Positions 57,668 to 64,000 of a stretch of 64,000 bases of DNA are shown piece after piece. A program made the position numbers and the translations under genes. The stretch's first letter is position 1. The number at the start of each line of letters is the position of its first letter. The notes beneath the pieces are model-generated. The model did no database searches and was not told where the DNA came from. It worked only from the letters and a program-made list of their open reading frames with translations. This DNA comes from a virus, in IMG/VR virus record IMGVR_UViG_3300044712_001401, positions 25,066-89,065 of that record; one strand, written 5' to 3'.

Positions 57668-58900
57668 ATGTTCCGAGCCCATCCATTGTCGCACCTGATC
57701 CCAAGTCGCAACACGTTCTCCGCCGAACCGATGACGCCGGCAACGTCGGCGGTTGTGTTGTCGTCGCTCTATTCTGACTCCGGCGGTTTCGTGGGAGCGT
57801 TTTGCGCAAATAGCGAACGCGGTCCGACGTGGGCGAATCGCGTAGCCAACTACGATCGCGACGAGTTTCGACACGATACGCCGGGGAATATCAAACGATT
57901 TTCAGAATTGCCGACGGCTCGGATTCAACCGGGGGCCGGTAAGGGGCAGCGGTCGATCGTGTGGCGTCACGCGTTGGAGCAATGGCGCAAGAACGGCTCG
58001 GAGGGGCCGTTACCTTTTTCGTGCTATCAGGATTATGGTTCGTGCGTCGACGCGGAGGCGTCGGAACGCATCACGGCGATGGCTGGGTGGAGAGCCGCTC
58101 AGCCGACGTTGCGGGAGCGATTCCGGCGAGCGGCGGCGTGGTATCGCTACGCCAACCGTGGGTTTTGCTCGGACGGCTGGAGCGGCTGGGCGTGCGCGAA
58201 AGTCGCGTTACAAATCGGTGTTGCTTGGCGTCAGAAGTACGATGAGGGCGATTTCGAGGACGACGACAAGAACGAGCAAATTGTCGCGCGCACGTGGTGC
58301 AGGAACGGTGTGCCAAAAAGTCTTGCGGAACGAACGCAACGCGAGCACCCGCACAAAGACGGATCGATCACCGATTTCGATGGCGGGATGGAAGGGTTGC
58401 GAGACGTGTTGCTGGCGGGTGGGACCATCGCGACGGGCGGAGTCGTTACCAGCGGTGGCTCTCGTCCGTTCACTCCGGGACGAGTTGGGCCGCATATGCA
58501 AGGCATCGGCGGGTTTGACGACACCGACGAGTACCGGAAGTTCATCAAGGACCGGATGGGGTATACGCTCCCGGAAAACGACTTTGCGCTAGTGTTCAAC
58601 CAGACCTGGGGCGAGGGCTGGAGCGGCGAGTGCGCCGACCAATACTGGCCGGATTTTTGGGGCGAAAAACCGCAGGGGGCGTGGGTCTGTCTGGCATCGT
58701 GGGCGTTACGCAATTTTGAGGGCGATATGCTGGCTTGGCTCCCGGATTTCGTTGGCGTGGCGGACCCAAATCCGGTTCCGCCGAATCCGGTTCCACCGCC
58801 GGCTCCGCCGGGGCCGATTCCGCCGAGCGGCGTTGTCGTCGGCGGGCAAGTAACGCTGAACGGCAAGGCTTACATTTTGGTTCCGAAACCGGAACTGTAG
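57668..58900 (+). CDS. Papain-like (C1-type) cysteine peptidase
   Basis: 410 residues from ATG 57668, with GGAG nine bases upstream. Cys-His-Asn triad in papain order: YQDYGSCVDAEASERITAMA (C126), GPHMQGIGGFDD (H276), FALVFNQTWGEGWSG (N311), the last matching the family NSWGxxWG. No signal peptide at the N-terminus. After the domain is a Pro-rich linker (PNPVPPNPVPPPAPPGPIPP) and a short final beta hairpin. Could be an envelope-acting or virion-internal peptidase. The linker and small C-terminal domain resemble cell-wall-binding architecture. Confidence 0.7.
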   Translation: MFRAHPLSHLIPSRNTFSAEPMTPATSAVVLSSLYSDSGGFVGAFCANSERGPTWANRVANYDRDEFRHDTPGNIKRFSELPTARIQPGAGKGQRSIVWRHALEQWRKNGSEGPLPFSCYQDYGSCVDAEASERITAMAGWRAAQPTLRERFRRAAAWYRYANRGFCSDGWSGWACAKVALQIGVAWRQKYDEGDFEDDDKNEQIVARTWCRNGVPKSLAERTQREHPHKDGSITDFDGGMEGLRDVLLAGGTIATGGVVTSGGSRPFTPGRVGPHMQGIGGFDDTDEYRKFIKDRMGYTLPENDFALVFNQTWGEGWSGECADQYWPDFWGEKPQGAWVCLASWALRNFEGDMLAWLPDFVGVADPNPVPPNPVPPPAPPGPIPPSGVVVGGQVTLNGKAYILVPKPEL

Positions 58901-58973
58901 TTGTTGGAGTTGATTGCGTCTGGTGTAATCCGCCGACGGATTGTTCGTTGGCACTTTGTTTAGGAGCAAATCG

Positions 58974-59219
58974 ATGAATCGCAAGGCTTGTTTGCGTGTG
59001 TTGGTGTTGGGCGTGGTGGCGTTGGCGTTCCTCATTCCGATCGGCGGCGTTGACGCTGGCGAGTGCGGGCTGCTCTCGGGTGTGTGCGGGCGTGGAGTCA
59101 CGCGCGACCGCGAGGGGCGATATGTCGCACGCGTTGGCGAGCGAGTCGCGGTCGTCGGCGGAGTCGTGCTCAGGAAGGCTCGCGGCGCTTTTCGTTGGAC
59201 GATTCGCGCTCGCTCGTAA
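58974..59219 (+). CDS. Small secreted/membrane protein
   Basis: 81 residues from ATG 58974, with TAGGAG seven bases upstream. Basic start and a hydrophobic core (RVLVLGVVALAFLIPIGGVD) form a signal peptide or single membrane span, followed by a Cys pair (CGLLSGVCGR) and a basic tail. Small size and location beside other membrane proteins suggest a lysis accessory such as holin or spanin part; not established. Confidence 0.5.
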   Translation: MNRKACLRVLVLGVVALAFLIPIGGVDAGECGLLSGVCGRGVTRDREGRYVARVGERVAVVGGVVLRKARGAFRWTIRARS

Positions 59220-59245
59220 CGACGGTCGGTGAGGCTAACGTAGTC

Positions 59246-59278
59246 GCTCCGCCCGAGCCAAAGGTACTCGGGCGGAGC
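59246..59278 (+). terminator. 12-bp perfect hairpin without T-tract
   Basis: GCTCCGCCCGAG (59246-59257) pairs with CTCGGGCGGAGC (59267-59278), loop of nine bases. CGTTCTAAAAACG follows, no T run. Lies in the 95-base gap before the PAS-like membrane protein. Confidence 0.4.
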
Positions 59279-59314
59279 CGTTCTAAAAACGCTCAAGATA
59301 CGATTGGGGAAAGC

Positions 59315-59941
59315 GTGGACTCGACAGCAGACATAGCGACCGTTGTGATCTCAGTGTTGGGAGCCGGCGGTTTGTCGGCGCTTTCTGTGAAGTGGCTTGA
59401 ATATCGGCAGAAAGCGCACGAGATGGACCAGACGCACGAATCTGGAGTCCTGGAGCGGATGGAGACGCGGCTCACCATTGTCGAGGCGGCCGAACGCGAG
59501 TGCCAAAACGCGAAGGAGTCGTTGCTACGAGAAATCGGAACGCTACGCTCGGAGAACGCCGGACTCAAGGCGGACGTCGCGCAAATCAAGCGGCATATTG
59601 AGCGAGCGAACGGCTCACGCGTCATCCGGGGATCGTGCTGCGACGACGGACGGATTACGGCATGGTTCGATGCGGCGGATGGAGCATGGATTGGATGGCG
59701 TTGCGCCGAGATGCTGGGAAGCCCAATTGAACGGCTTGTTCCACCCGAGGCTCGGGATGCTCACATCGAGGCGTTTACGCTCGCGGCTCGCTCGGCCGAA
59801 CCGATTCGCAATCGGCAATTTCGCGACGTCTATATCCAAACGGCAGGCGGCGCAACAATGCAGGCGACCGTGATTGTCAACACCGTAGAGCGAGACGGGA
59901 ACCGCTCGTTTGAGTTCGAGATCCATCGACGCGACGAGTAG
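59315..59941 (+). CDS. Membrane-anchored coiled-coil protein with PAS-like domain
   Basis: 208 residues from GTG 59315 after TTGGGGA. A hydrophobic segment at residues 5-25 (IATVVISVLGAGGLSALSVK) could anchor it. Residues ~30-95 are coiled coil (ETRLTIVEAAERECQNAKES; LLREIGTLRSENAGLKADV). Residues ~110-205 look like a PAS fold: ITAWFDAADGAWIGWRCAEM, LGSPIERLVPPEARDAHIEA, FEFEIHRRDE. PAS domains bind small ligands or partners; such a domain is unusual in a phage membrane protein. Possible sensor for lysis timing; inferred. Confidence 0.55.
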   Translation: MDSTADIATVVISVLGAGGLSALSVKWLEYRQKAHEMDQTHESGVLERMETRLTIVEAAERECQNAKESLLREIGTLRSENAGLKADVAQIKRHIERANGSRVIRGSCCDDGRITAWFDAADGAWIGWRCAEMLGSPIERLVPPEARDAHIEAFTLAARSAEPIRNRQFRDVYIQTAGGATMQATVIVNTVERDGNRSFEFEIHRRDE

Positions 59942-59971
59942 CGGCGGTGGCAAACACCCGATCTGACGTGC

Positions 59972-60005
59972 AAAAAGGCGAGCCTAGAACGGCTCGCCTT
60001 TTTTT
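59972..60005 (+). terminator. Strong terminator after the membrane-protein genes
   Basis: AAAAAGGCGAGCC (59972-59984) pairs with GGCTCGCCTTTTTTT (59991-60005), loop of six bases, with a T run of seven. The A run on the left also makes it bidirectional. Confidence 0.88.
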
Positions 60006-60036
60006 GTGGATTCTTTCAGGAATCAGTGCTTGCCGG

Positions 60037-60075
60037 TTGACTCCTATGCCGAGGATGGTAGTATTGCCCCATCGG
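60037..60075 (+). promoter_or_regulatory. Promoter with CCGA-N19-TCGG arms (copy 6 of 6)
   Basis: TTGACT (60037-60042), 16 bases, TAGTAT (60059-60064); CCGA 60049-60052, TCGG 60072-60075. Best -35 of the family. The leader resembles copies 2 and 4. Confidence 0.75.
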
Positions 60076-60124
60076 ACGCACGGGGCGGACGAGACGAAAA
60101 ACGCGAGACGACGGGAGACTGGAA

Positions 60125-60451
60125 ATGACTACAAAAGCATACGCACCGCGAATAATCGAAACTGGACTCACGGCGGTAGTCAAGGCTCGGGTGACAAAGT
60201 CGCTCGACGGGACCGGGTTTACGGTTTGGGCGGACGTCGTAACGCCGGTCGTCGACAGGCCCACGACATATGGGATCACGGTACGGTCGGCGGCTCTCGC
60301 GGGGCGAATCGCGGCTTGTATCGACGATCAGAAAGCCTTCGGGCCGGCGGCCGAGTTGCGAGCCGACATCAACGGCCAGACCTATATTTCGCACTCGGCG
60401 AAAATCTTGGGGCGAACCGCGAACGCCGACCTTCGGCGGCTCGGGTACTAG
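60125..60451 (+). CDS. Small early protein, function unknown
   Basis: 108 residues from ATG 60125 behind a family promoter. A beta-rich first half (TGLTAVVKARVTKSLDGTGF; TVWADVVTPVVDRPTTYGIT) and a helical second half (SAALAGRIAACIDDQKAFGP). Weak similarity in style to the small protein at 240. No family recognised; a 9-bp hairpin follows. Confidence 0.6.
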   Translation: MTTKAYAPRIIETGLTAVVKARVTKSLDGTGFTVWADVVTPVVDRPTTYGITVRSAALAGRIAACIDDQKAFGPAAELRADINGQTYISHSAKILGRTANADLRRLGY

Positions 60452-60464
60452 GAGCAAGACGAGC

Positions 60465-60489
60465 GGCGAGCGTCGCGGGGACGCTCGCC
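60465..60489 (+). terminator. 9-bp hairpin between the early gene and AAA+ gene
   Basis: GGCGAGCGT (60465-60473) pairs with ACGCTCGCC (60481-60489), loop of seven bases. No T run; more likely an attenuator or processing site than a full terminator, because the AAA+ gene behind it has no separate promoter. Confidence 0.35.
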
Positions 60490-60527
60490 ACGGGGCGAGT
60501 TGTAAGACGACAACGGGAGACGACACG

Positions 60528-62096
60528 ATGGCGACGACAAGCAAAAAAAAGACGGCGAAGACGCAACACGAGCCGGCAAAGGAAAATCGGCGCGACGGGT
60601 TGGTGCGGCAATTCAAGGCGGCGAGGCGAGTGTCGGTTCCGCTGATCTGGATCAAGACGCCGGATGCGTCGCGGACGCAGACCGTAATCGCGGATGCCGT
60701 GAACGGCGACCGGCCGGCGGCGAAGTTATCGTGGGACGTCGTGCGAGGCGTCCACGCGCTAAATGACGCGGGGCGGGAAGCCTTGCGGACTCTCGGCGAC
60801 GACAAGGTTCAGGAGACGGTTCAGAATCCGACGGCAATGCTTGTTATCGCGCAGGGATTGCCGGAGCGGACCGTTTTGTTTTTCCATAACGCGCAGCGTT
60901 TCATCGACGACGTCTCGGTCATGCAGGCGGCGGCTAACCTCCGGGACGCGTACAAAGGAGACCGTCGCACGTTGGTCCTGCTTGGGCCGTCGGCTCCGCT
61001 ACCCGTCGAGTTGCAAACCGACGTCTTGGTTCTGGACGAGCCGCTCCCGGCGGAAGCCGAATTGCGCGAAATTGTGCAAGAGCAAATCTCGGCGGCCGGC
61101 GACCAAATCGAGTTCGCGGTTACGCCGGAACTACTCACGGACGCGGCGGGGCGGCTCAAGGGGACGTCGGCTTTCGCGGCGGAGCAACTTACGGCGATGT
61201 CGCTGGGGCGGTCGGCGATCGACATGCACGGTCTCGACGAGCAGGCACGCGAGCTAATCGAGCAAACGCCGGGGCTTGCCTTCGAGCGAGGGGCGGAGAC
61301 GTTCGAGGACATCGGCGGTCTGGACTTCGCCAAGGCGTTCGGCTCGCGACTATTTGGCGGGCCGCTCGCGCCGTCCGTCGTCGTGCGAGTCGAGGAAATC
61401 GAAAAGGTGATGTCCGGGGCAAAAGGGGACTTGAGTGGAACGAGCGGCGACGCGCTGCAAGTGCTCTTGAGCGAGATGGAGGATAACGGGTGGACCGGAA
61501 TGCTCGCCTTCGGCGCGCCTGGAGCAGGAAAATCGCTATTCGCGAAAAGCCTTGCTAACACGTTCAACGCTCGCCCAATCCGGTTCGACATGAACGCGAC
61601 CAAGGGCTCGCTCGTTGGGCAGTCCGAGCAGCGGATTCGAGCCGCGCTCAAAGTCATCAAGACAATCGGCGGATCGCGGGTGTTTTTCCTAGCGTCTTGC
61701 AATCGGCTCGACTCGCTCCCGGCGGAGCTACAACGCCGGTTCCGTTGCGGCGTTTGGTTTTTTGATATTCCTGGACCGGCGGAATTGTCGCAAATCTGGG
61801 ACATCAACCGCGCGCGGTTTGGCATTGCCGACGACGACGAAACGCCGGCGATCTCGGAATTGACTGGTGCGGACGTCCGGAATATCTGCGAGATGGCGGC
61901 GGCGTTGCGGTGCTCGCTCTCCGAGGCGCTTGCCTTTGTCGTGCCTCTCAAGCAGCAGAGCCCCACGGCGGTGGCGGACGCACGCGCGATGGCGGCGAAT
62001 AAGTTTATCTGCGCGACTCGCGGCGGAGTGTACGAAACGCCGGACAAGCGAAGGGCTCGCGGCGAGCGTCCGACGCGGACCGTCGAAGTCGAATAG
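60528..62096 (+). CDS. AAA+ ATPase, Ycf46-like, with the Walker B-like motif ahead of Walker A
   Basis: 522 residues from ATG 60528 after CGGGAGACGACACG. Residues 30-260 resemble the Ycf46 N-domain (SVPLIWIKTPDASRTQTVIA; LSWDVVRGVHAL; LPERTVLFFHNAQRFIDDV; VLVLDEPLPAEAELREIV). FEDIGGLDFAKAF follows. The acidic strand VVVRVEEIEKVMSG (284-297) comes before Walker A FGAPGAGKSLFAKSLA (GKS, K335). After KGSLVGQSEQRIRAALKVI the chain goes directly to the sensor-1 strand RVFFLASCNRL with no DExx strand between. So the core appears circularly permuted relative to standard AAA+. Probably a remodelling ATPase; partner unknown. Confidence 0.75.
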   Translation: MATTSKKKTAKTQHEPAKENRRDGLVRQFKAARRVSVPLIWIKTPDASRTQTVIADAVNGDRPAAKLSWDVVRGVHALNDAGREALRTLGDDKVQETVQNPTAMLVIAQGLPERTVLFFHNAQRFIDDVSVMQAAANLRDAYKGDRRTLVLLGPSAPLPVELQTDVLVLDEPLPAEAELREIVQEQISAAGDQIEFAVTPELLTDAAGRLKGTSAFAAEQLTAMSLGRSAIDMHGLDEQARELIEQTPGLAFERGAETFEDIGGLDFAKAFGSRLFGGPLAPSVVVRVEEIEKVMSGAKGDLSGTSGDALQVLLSEMEDNGWTGMLAFGAPGAGKSLFAKSLANTFNARPIRFDMNATKGSLVGQSEQRIRAALKVIKTIGGSRVFFLASCNRLDSLPAELQRRFRCGVWFFDIPGPAELSQIWDINRARFGIADDDETPAISELTGADVRNICEMAAALRCSLSEALAFVVPLKQQSPTAVADARAMAANKFICATRGGVYETPDKRRARGERPTRTVEVE

Positions 62097-62141
62097 TGGT
62101 GGGTCTCTCGTTTCCGCCGGCTCGTCACCGGCGGAGTCTCG

Positions 62142-62177
62142 GGGGCGGACGTTGGGAGCAATCCTGACGTCCGCCCC
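62142..62177 (+). terminator. 11-bp hairpin after the AAA+ gene
   Basis: GGGGCGGACGT (62142-62152) pairs with ACGTCCGCCCC (62167-62177) with a 14-base loop; a smaller CCGCCGG/CCGGCGG stem lies just upstream (62115-62134). No T run, so possibly Rho-dependent or processing-related. Confidence 0.4.
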
Positions 62178-62201
62178 ACCCGTATCTAGGAGCGTGGGCC
62201 T

Positions 62202-63101
62202 ATGGAGTCGCTGTTGTATCGTCGAAAAATTGAGTGTATGGAGGCGGTGACCGTGGTCGAAATTCAACGGCCGTCTCCCTACGAGCGGGTGGCTCCGTTT
62301 GCGCGGTGGCGGGCGCGTCGCGAGTCGCTCGACGGTTCGCAGGTAGGCGAGTGGGGCGAATTTACGAACCTGCTTCCGGCCGGCGGGTCGCACGTTGACG
62401 CGCGCTCTAAGTCGCAGGAATTTGAGGCGCGGATTTTGCGAGACGGCTGGGCTCCGGTGTCTCGTCGCTCGAACGCGGCGATCGCGCCGTCGCAAGGCGA
62501 GGCTGGATTCGGCGATCGGCCAGTCGTTGTCGAGTCGCGAGTTTATATGCGCGAAGACGACGTCTCGAAAGTCGATTGCGTGACCGTTTCGGCGTTGGTC
62601 GCGGACCCGTTTCGCTATCGTCCCGAACAAGTCGATGGCTACAACCCGGTTCTGGTCGGCGTTGGAGGCGACATCCCGGTCCCGTCGTTGATTCGTCCCG
62701 TGCCTTGTGTCGTTGAGTCGTGCGAGAGCGATGGCGGAGTCGATTCGCGGTCTGGTGGCACGCGGGTGCGGCTTGTTTTGCGCCCTGTTGAGTTGCCAAC
62801 GCGCGACCCCGTGCAAGTTTGGCTTCGCAGCTTAGTCGGGCGTCCAAGGCCGCTCTCGTACGAGACGCTTTGGTCGGAACTGTCGCGGGTTGTCGGCGAC
62901 TCGCGGCAGCGGCGCGCAATTCTGGCACAAGTGATGCGAGACGAAGTTGACGTCGGAATTTCCGAGGAGCAACGCGCGGAGCGGATCGCGGCGATTCAAG
63001 AACGCGAACAAGCCGAGCGAAAGGCGACGGAGGCGGCGAGAGAGGAGCGGCGAGCGGCGTACGCTCGCCCGGTGCGTAAAATCGATTTGGGAGACGAGTG
63101 A
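62202..63101 (+). CDS. Hypothetical protein
   Basis: 299 residues from ATG 62202 with TAGGAG nine bases upstream. A mixed central region with many short strands (VESRVYMREDDVSKVDCVTV; VRLVLRPVELPTRDPVQVWL) and a highly charged C-terminal helix (EEQRAERIAAIQEREQAERK). The tail helix is probably coiled coil. Stop overlaps the next ATG by one base. Family unknown. Confidence 0.55.
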   Translation: MESLLYRRKIECMEAVTVVEIQRPSPYERVAPFARWRARRESLDGSQVGEWGEFTNLLPAGGSHVDARSKSQEFEARILRDGWAPVSRRSNAAIAPSQGEAGFGDRPVVVESRVYMREDDVSKVDCVTVSALVADPFRYRPEQVDGYNPVLVGVGGDIPVPSLIRPVPCVVESCESDGGVDSRSGGTRVRLVLRPVELPTRDPVQVWLRSLVGRPRPLSYETLWSELSRVVGDSRQRRAILAQVMRDEVDVGISEEQRAERIAAIQEREQAERKATEAAREERRAAYARPVRKIDLGDE

Positions 63102-63829
63102 TGCGAGACGAGACAAAAAAGCTCTTGGCAATTAAGCGAACGACGTGCGACTGTGAAAGTTGTCGCTGCGGTTGCTATACGAATCCGGGGACGCTGTCGC
63201 CAACCGATATCGTCGCGATTGAGTCGCTACGATGCGTCGACGTTGGGCAGCGCGAGGCGTGGTGGATTCGTCACGCTGAAATCTCGGCAGCGGCTCGGAT
63301 GCGCCGGACGGTCGAAATCAAACAAGCGGATGGCAGCAAGACGACGCAGGTTGTTGATATCCCGGTGGCGGTGATTGTTCCGTCGCTCGTCGTCGACGAG
63401 GGCTCGCCAACCGGCAAGCGGTGCGTGTTCTTGGGCGAGGATGGGCGTTGCGGAATCCACGAGGCGTCGCCCGTCGGTTGTCGCTTGTTCGATTCGCATC
63501 AGCCGACCGTTGTCGCACTTCGGATTTTGCGAGTCATTGCGGACGAGTCGGTTCACTCGGCGGCGACCGTGATGCTGGCCCCCGAGACTGCGACGGAAGC
63601 CGATCGAGCCCATGAACTGGTCGCGGAATCGCTTTTGAAAAGCAAGAAAATATCAACGTCGTCTCCGCAGGCTCGCGCTCAGAACATGCGAGAGCTACAC
63701 CGAATTATCACGGCTGCTCAATTGCTCGGTCCGTCGGTTGCGTCGGCGGTCCGAGCGGCGACTGCCTGCTCTGGAATTGATCTAGACGCGGCTTACATCG
63801 CGGATGACGGCGGGCCGCACGGAGTATAG
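63101..63829 (+). CDS. YkgJ-family cysteine-cluster protein
   Basis: 242 residues from ATG 63101. Cysteine pattern CDCESCRCGCYTNPGTLSPT in the N-terminus and KRCVFLGEDGRCGIHEASP plus VGCRLFDSH later give the eight-Cys YkgJ-like cluster that is thought to bind zinc or Fe-S. The C-terminal half is helical. Genes of this family occur in phages and bacteria with unproven roles. Last gene in the window; tandem repeats begin 11 bases downstream. Confidence 0.7.
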   Translation: MRDETKKLLAIKRTTCDCESCRCGCYTNPGTLSPTDIVAIESLRCVDVGQREAWWIRHAEISAAARMRRTVEIKQADGSKTTQVVDIPVAVIVPSLVVDEGSPTGKRCVFLGEDGRCGIHEASPVGCRLFDSHQPTVVALRILRVIADESVHSAATVMLAPETATEADRAHELVAESLLKSKKISTSSPQARAQNMRELHRIITAAQLLGPSVASAVRAATACSGIDLDAAYIADDGGPHGV

Positions 63830-63839
63830 AGCGATTCTT

Positions 63840-64000
63840 GGGGCGTGCTTGGGGCGTGCTTGGGGCGTGCTTGCGGGCGTGCTTGGGGCGTGCTTGGGGC
63901 GTGCTTGGGGCGTGCTTGGGGCGTGCTTGCGGGCGTGCTTGGGGCGTGCTTGCGGGCGTGCTTGGGGCGTGCTTGCGGGCGTGCTTGGGGCGTGCTTGGG
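63840..64000 (+). repeat. 11/12-bp tandem repeat array running off the window
   Basis: Fourteen complete units from 63840 to 63997: ten copies of GGGGCGTGCTT (11 bp) and four of GCGGGCGTGCTT (12 bp) in the order A A A B A A A A B A B A B A, then GGG at the edge. There is no open frame of note. Possible roles are an origin or packaging element, a recombination hotspot or an assembly boundary; it is not a CRISPR, since there are no spacers. Confidence 0.9.

Noticed and set aside
63840-64000. Repeat array as a CRISPR
   Set aside because: Units are directly adjacent with no spacers and no cas genes; it is a simple tandem repeat.

Overview
The window is part of the genome of a tailed double-stranded DNA phage (Caudoviricetes) with a siphovirus-type HK97 head. 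It carries a portal, MuF protein, prohead protease, major capsid, head-tail connectors, tail tube, tape measure and tip genes in the usual order. DNA is GC-rich, the standard bacterial code fits, and genes are packed head to tail on the + strand, often with ATGA/GTGA overlaps and many GTG starts. The host cannot be read directly. Serine-rich virion proteins, a CsrA, LamG-type adhesins and sialyltransferase-fold proteins would suit a phage of Planctomycetes or a similar aquatic/soil bacterium, but this is a weak inference. No terminase, integrase, DNA polymerase or primase is recognisable, so the genome extends beyond the window.

Layout. (1) 1-7.8 kb: accessory and nucleic-acid genes: a MazG-like protein, a beta-class DNA methyltransferase, a nucleotide-sugar dehydrogenase homologue without its catalytic cysteine, a DUF1643 protein and a sialyltransferase-fold protein. 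(2) 7.9-20.5 kb: head module: portal; MuF protein with an intein and a C-terminal HELGH metallopeptidase-like domain; small proteins; a 922-residue prohead protease with an AAA+ ATPase inserted before the scaffold tail; major capsid protein. (3) 20.6-36.6 kb: decoration proteins, connectors, tail completion, tail tube, tail chaperones, tape measure, baseplate and Ser-rich adhesins, ending in a nested-hairpin terminator. (4) 36.7-44.6 kb: a biosynthetic cluster with an amidoligase, a class II glutamine amidotransferase, a cupin, three glycosyltransferase-like proteins, a deacetylase-methyltransferase fusion and two methyltransferases. (5) 44.7-50.9 kb: CsrA, PD-(D/E)XK exonuclease, annealing protein, and a lambda O-like initiator whose gene contains five iterons, followed by a DnaB helicase. 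(6) 51-56.9 kb: small early genes, two transglutaminase-like proteins, a Gp37/Gp68 protein, HNH, HD phosphohydrolase and RusA. (7) 57-60 kb: secreted and membrane proteins, including a papain-like peptidase, probably lysis or envelope related. (8) 60-64 kb: a Ycf46-like AAA+ ATPase with an apparently permuted core, a YkgJ-type protein and an 11/12-bp tandem repeat reaching the window edge.

Two points stand out. Nearly the whole MuF intein (10834-11691) is overprinted on the opposite strand by a 249-codon gene with its own ribosome-binding site that looks like a Vsr/PD-(D/E)XK homing endonuclease. This is the only convincing minus-strand gene. Second, six promoters share an unusual architecture (TTGCAT-N16-TAGTAT with CCGA-N19-TCGG arms around the -10 and a purine-rich leader), which points to a common phage regulon.
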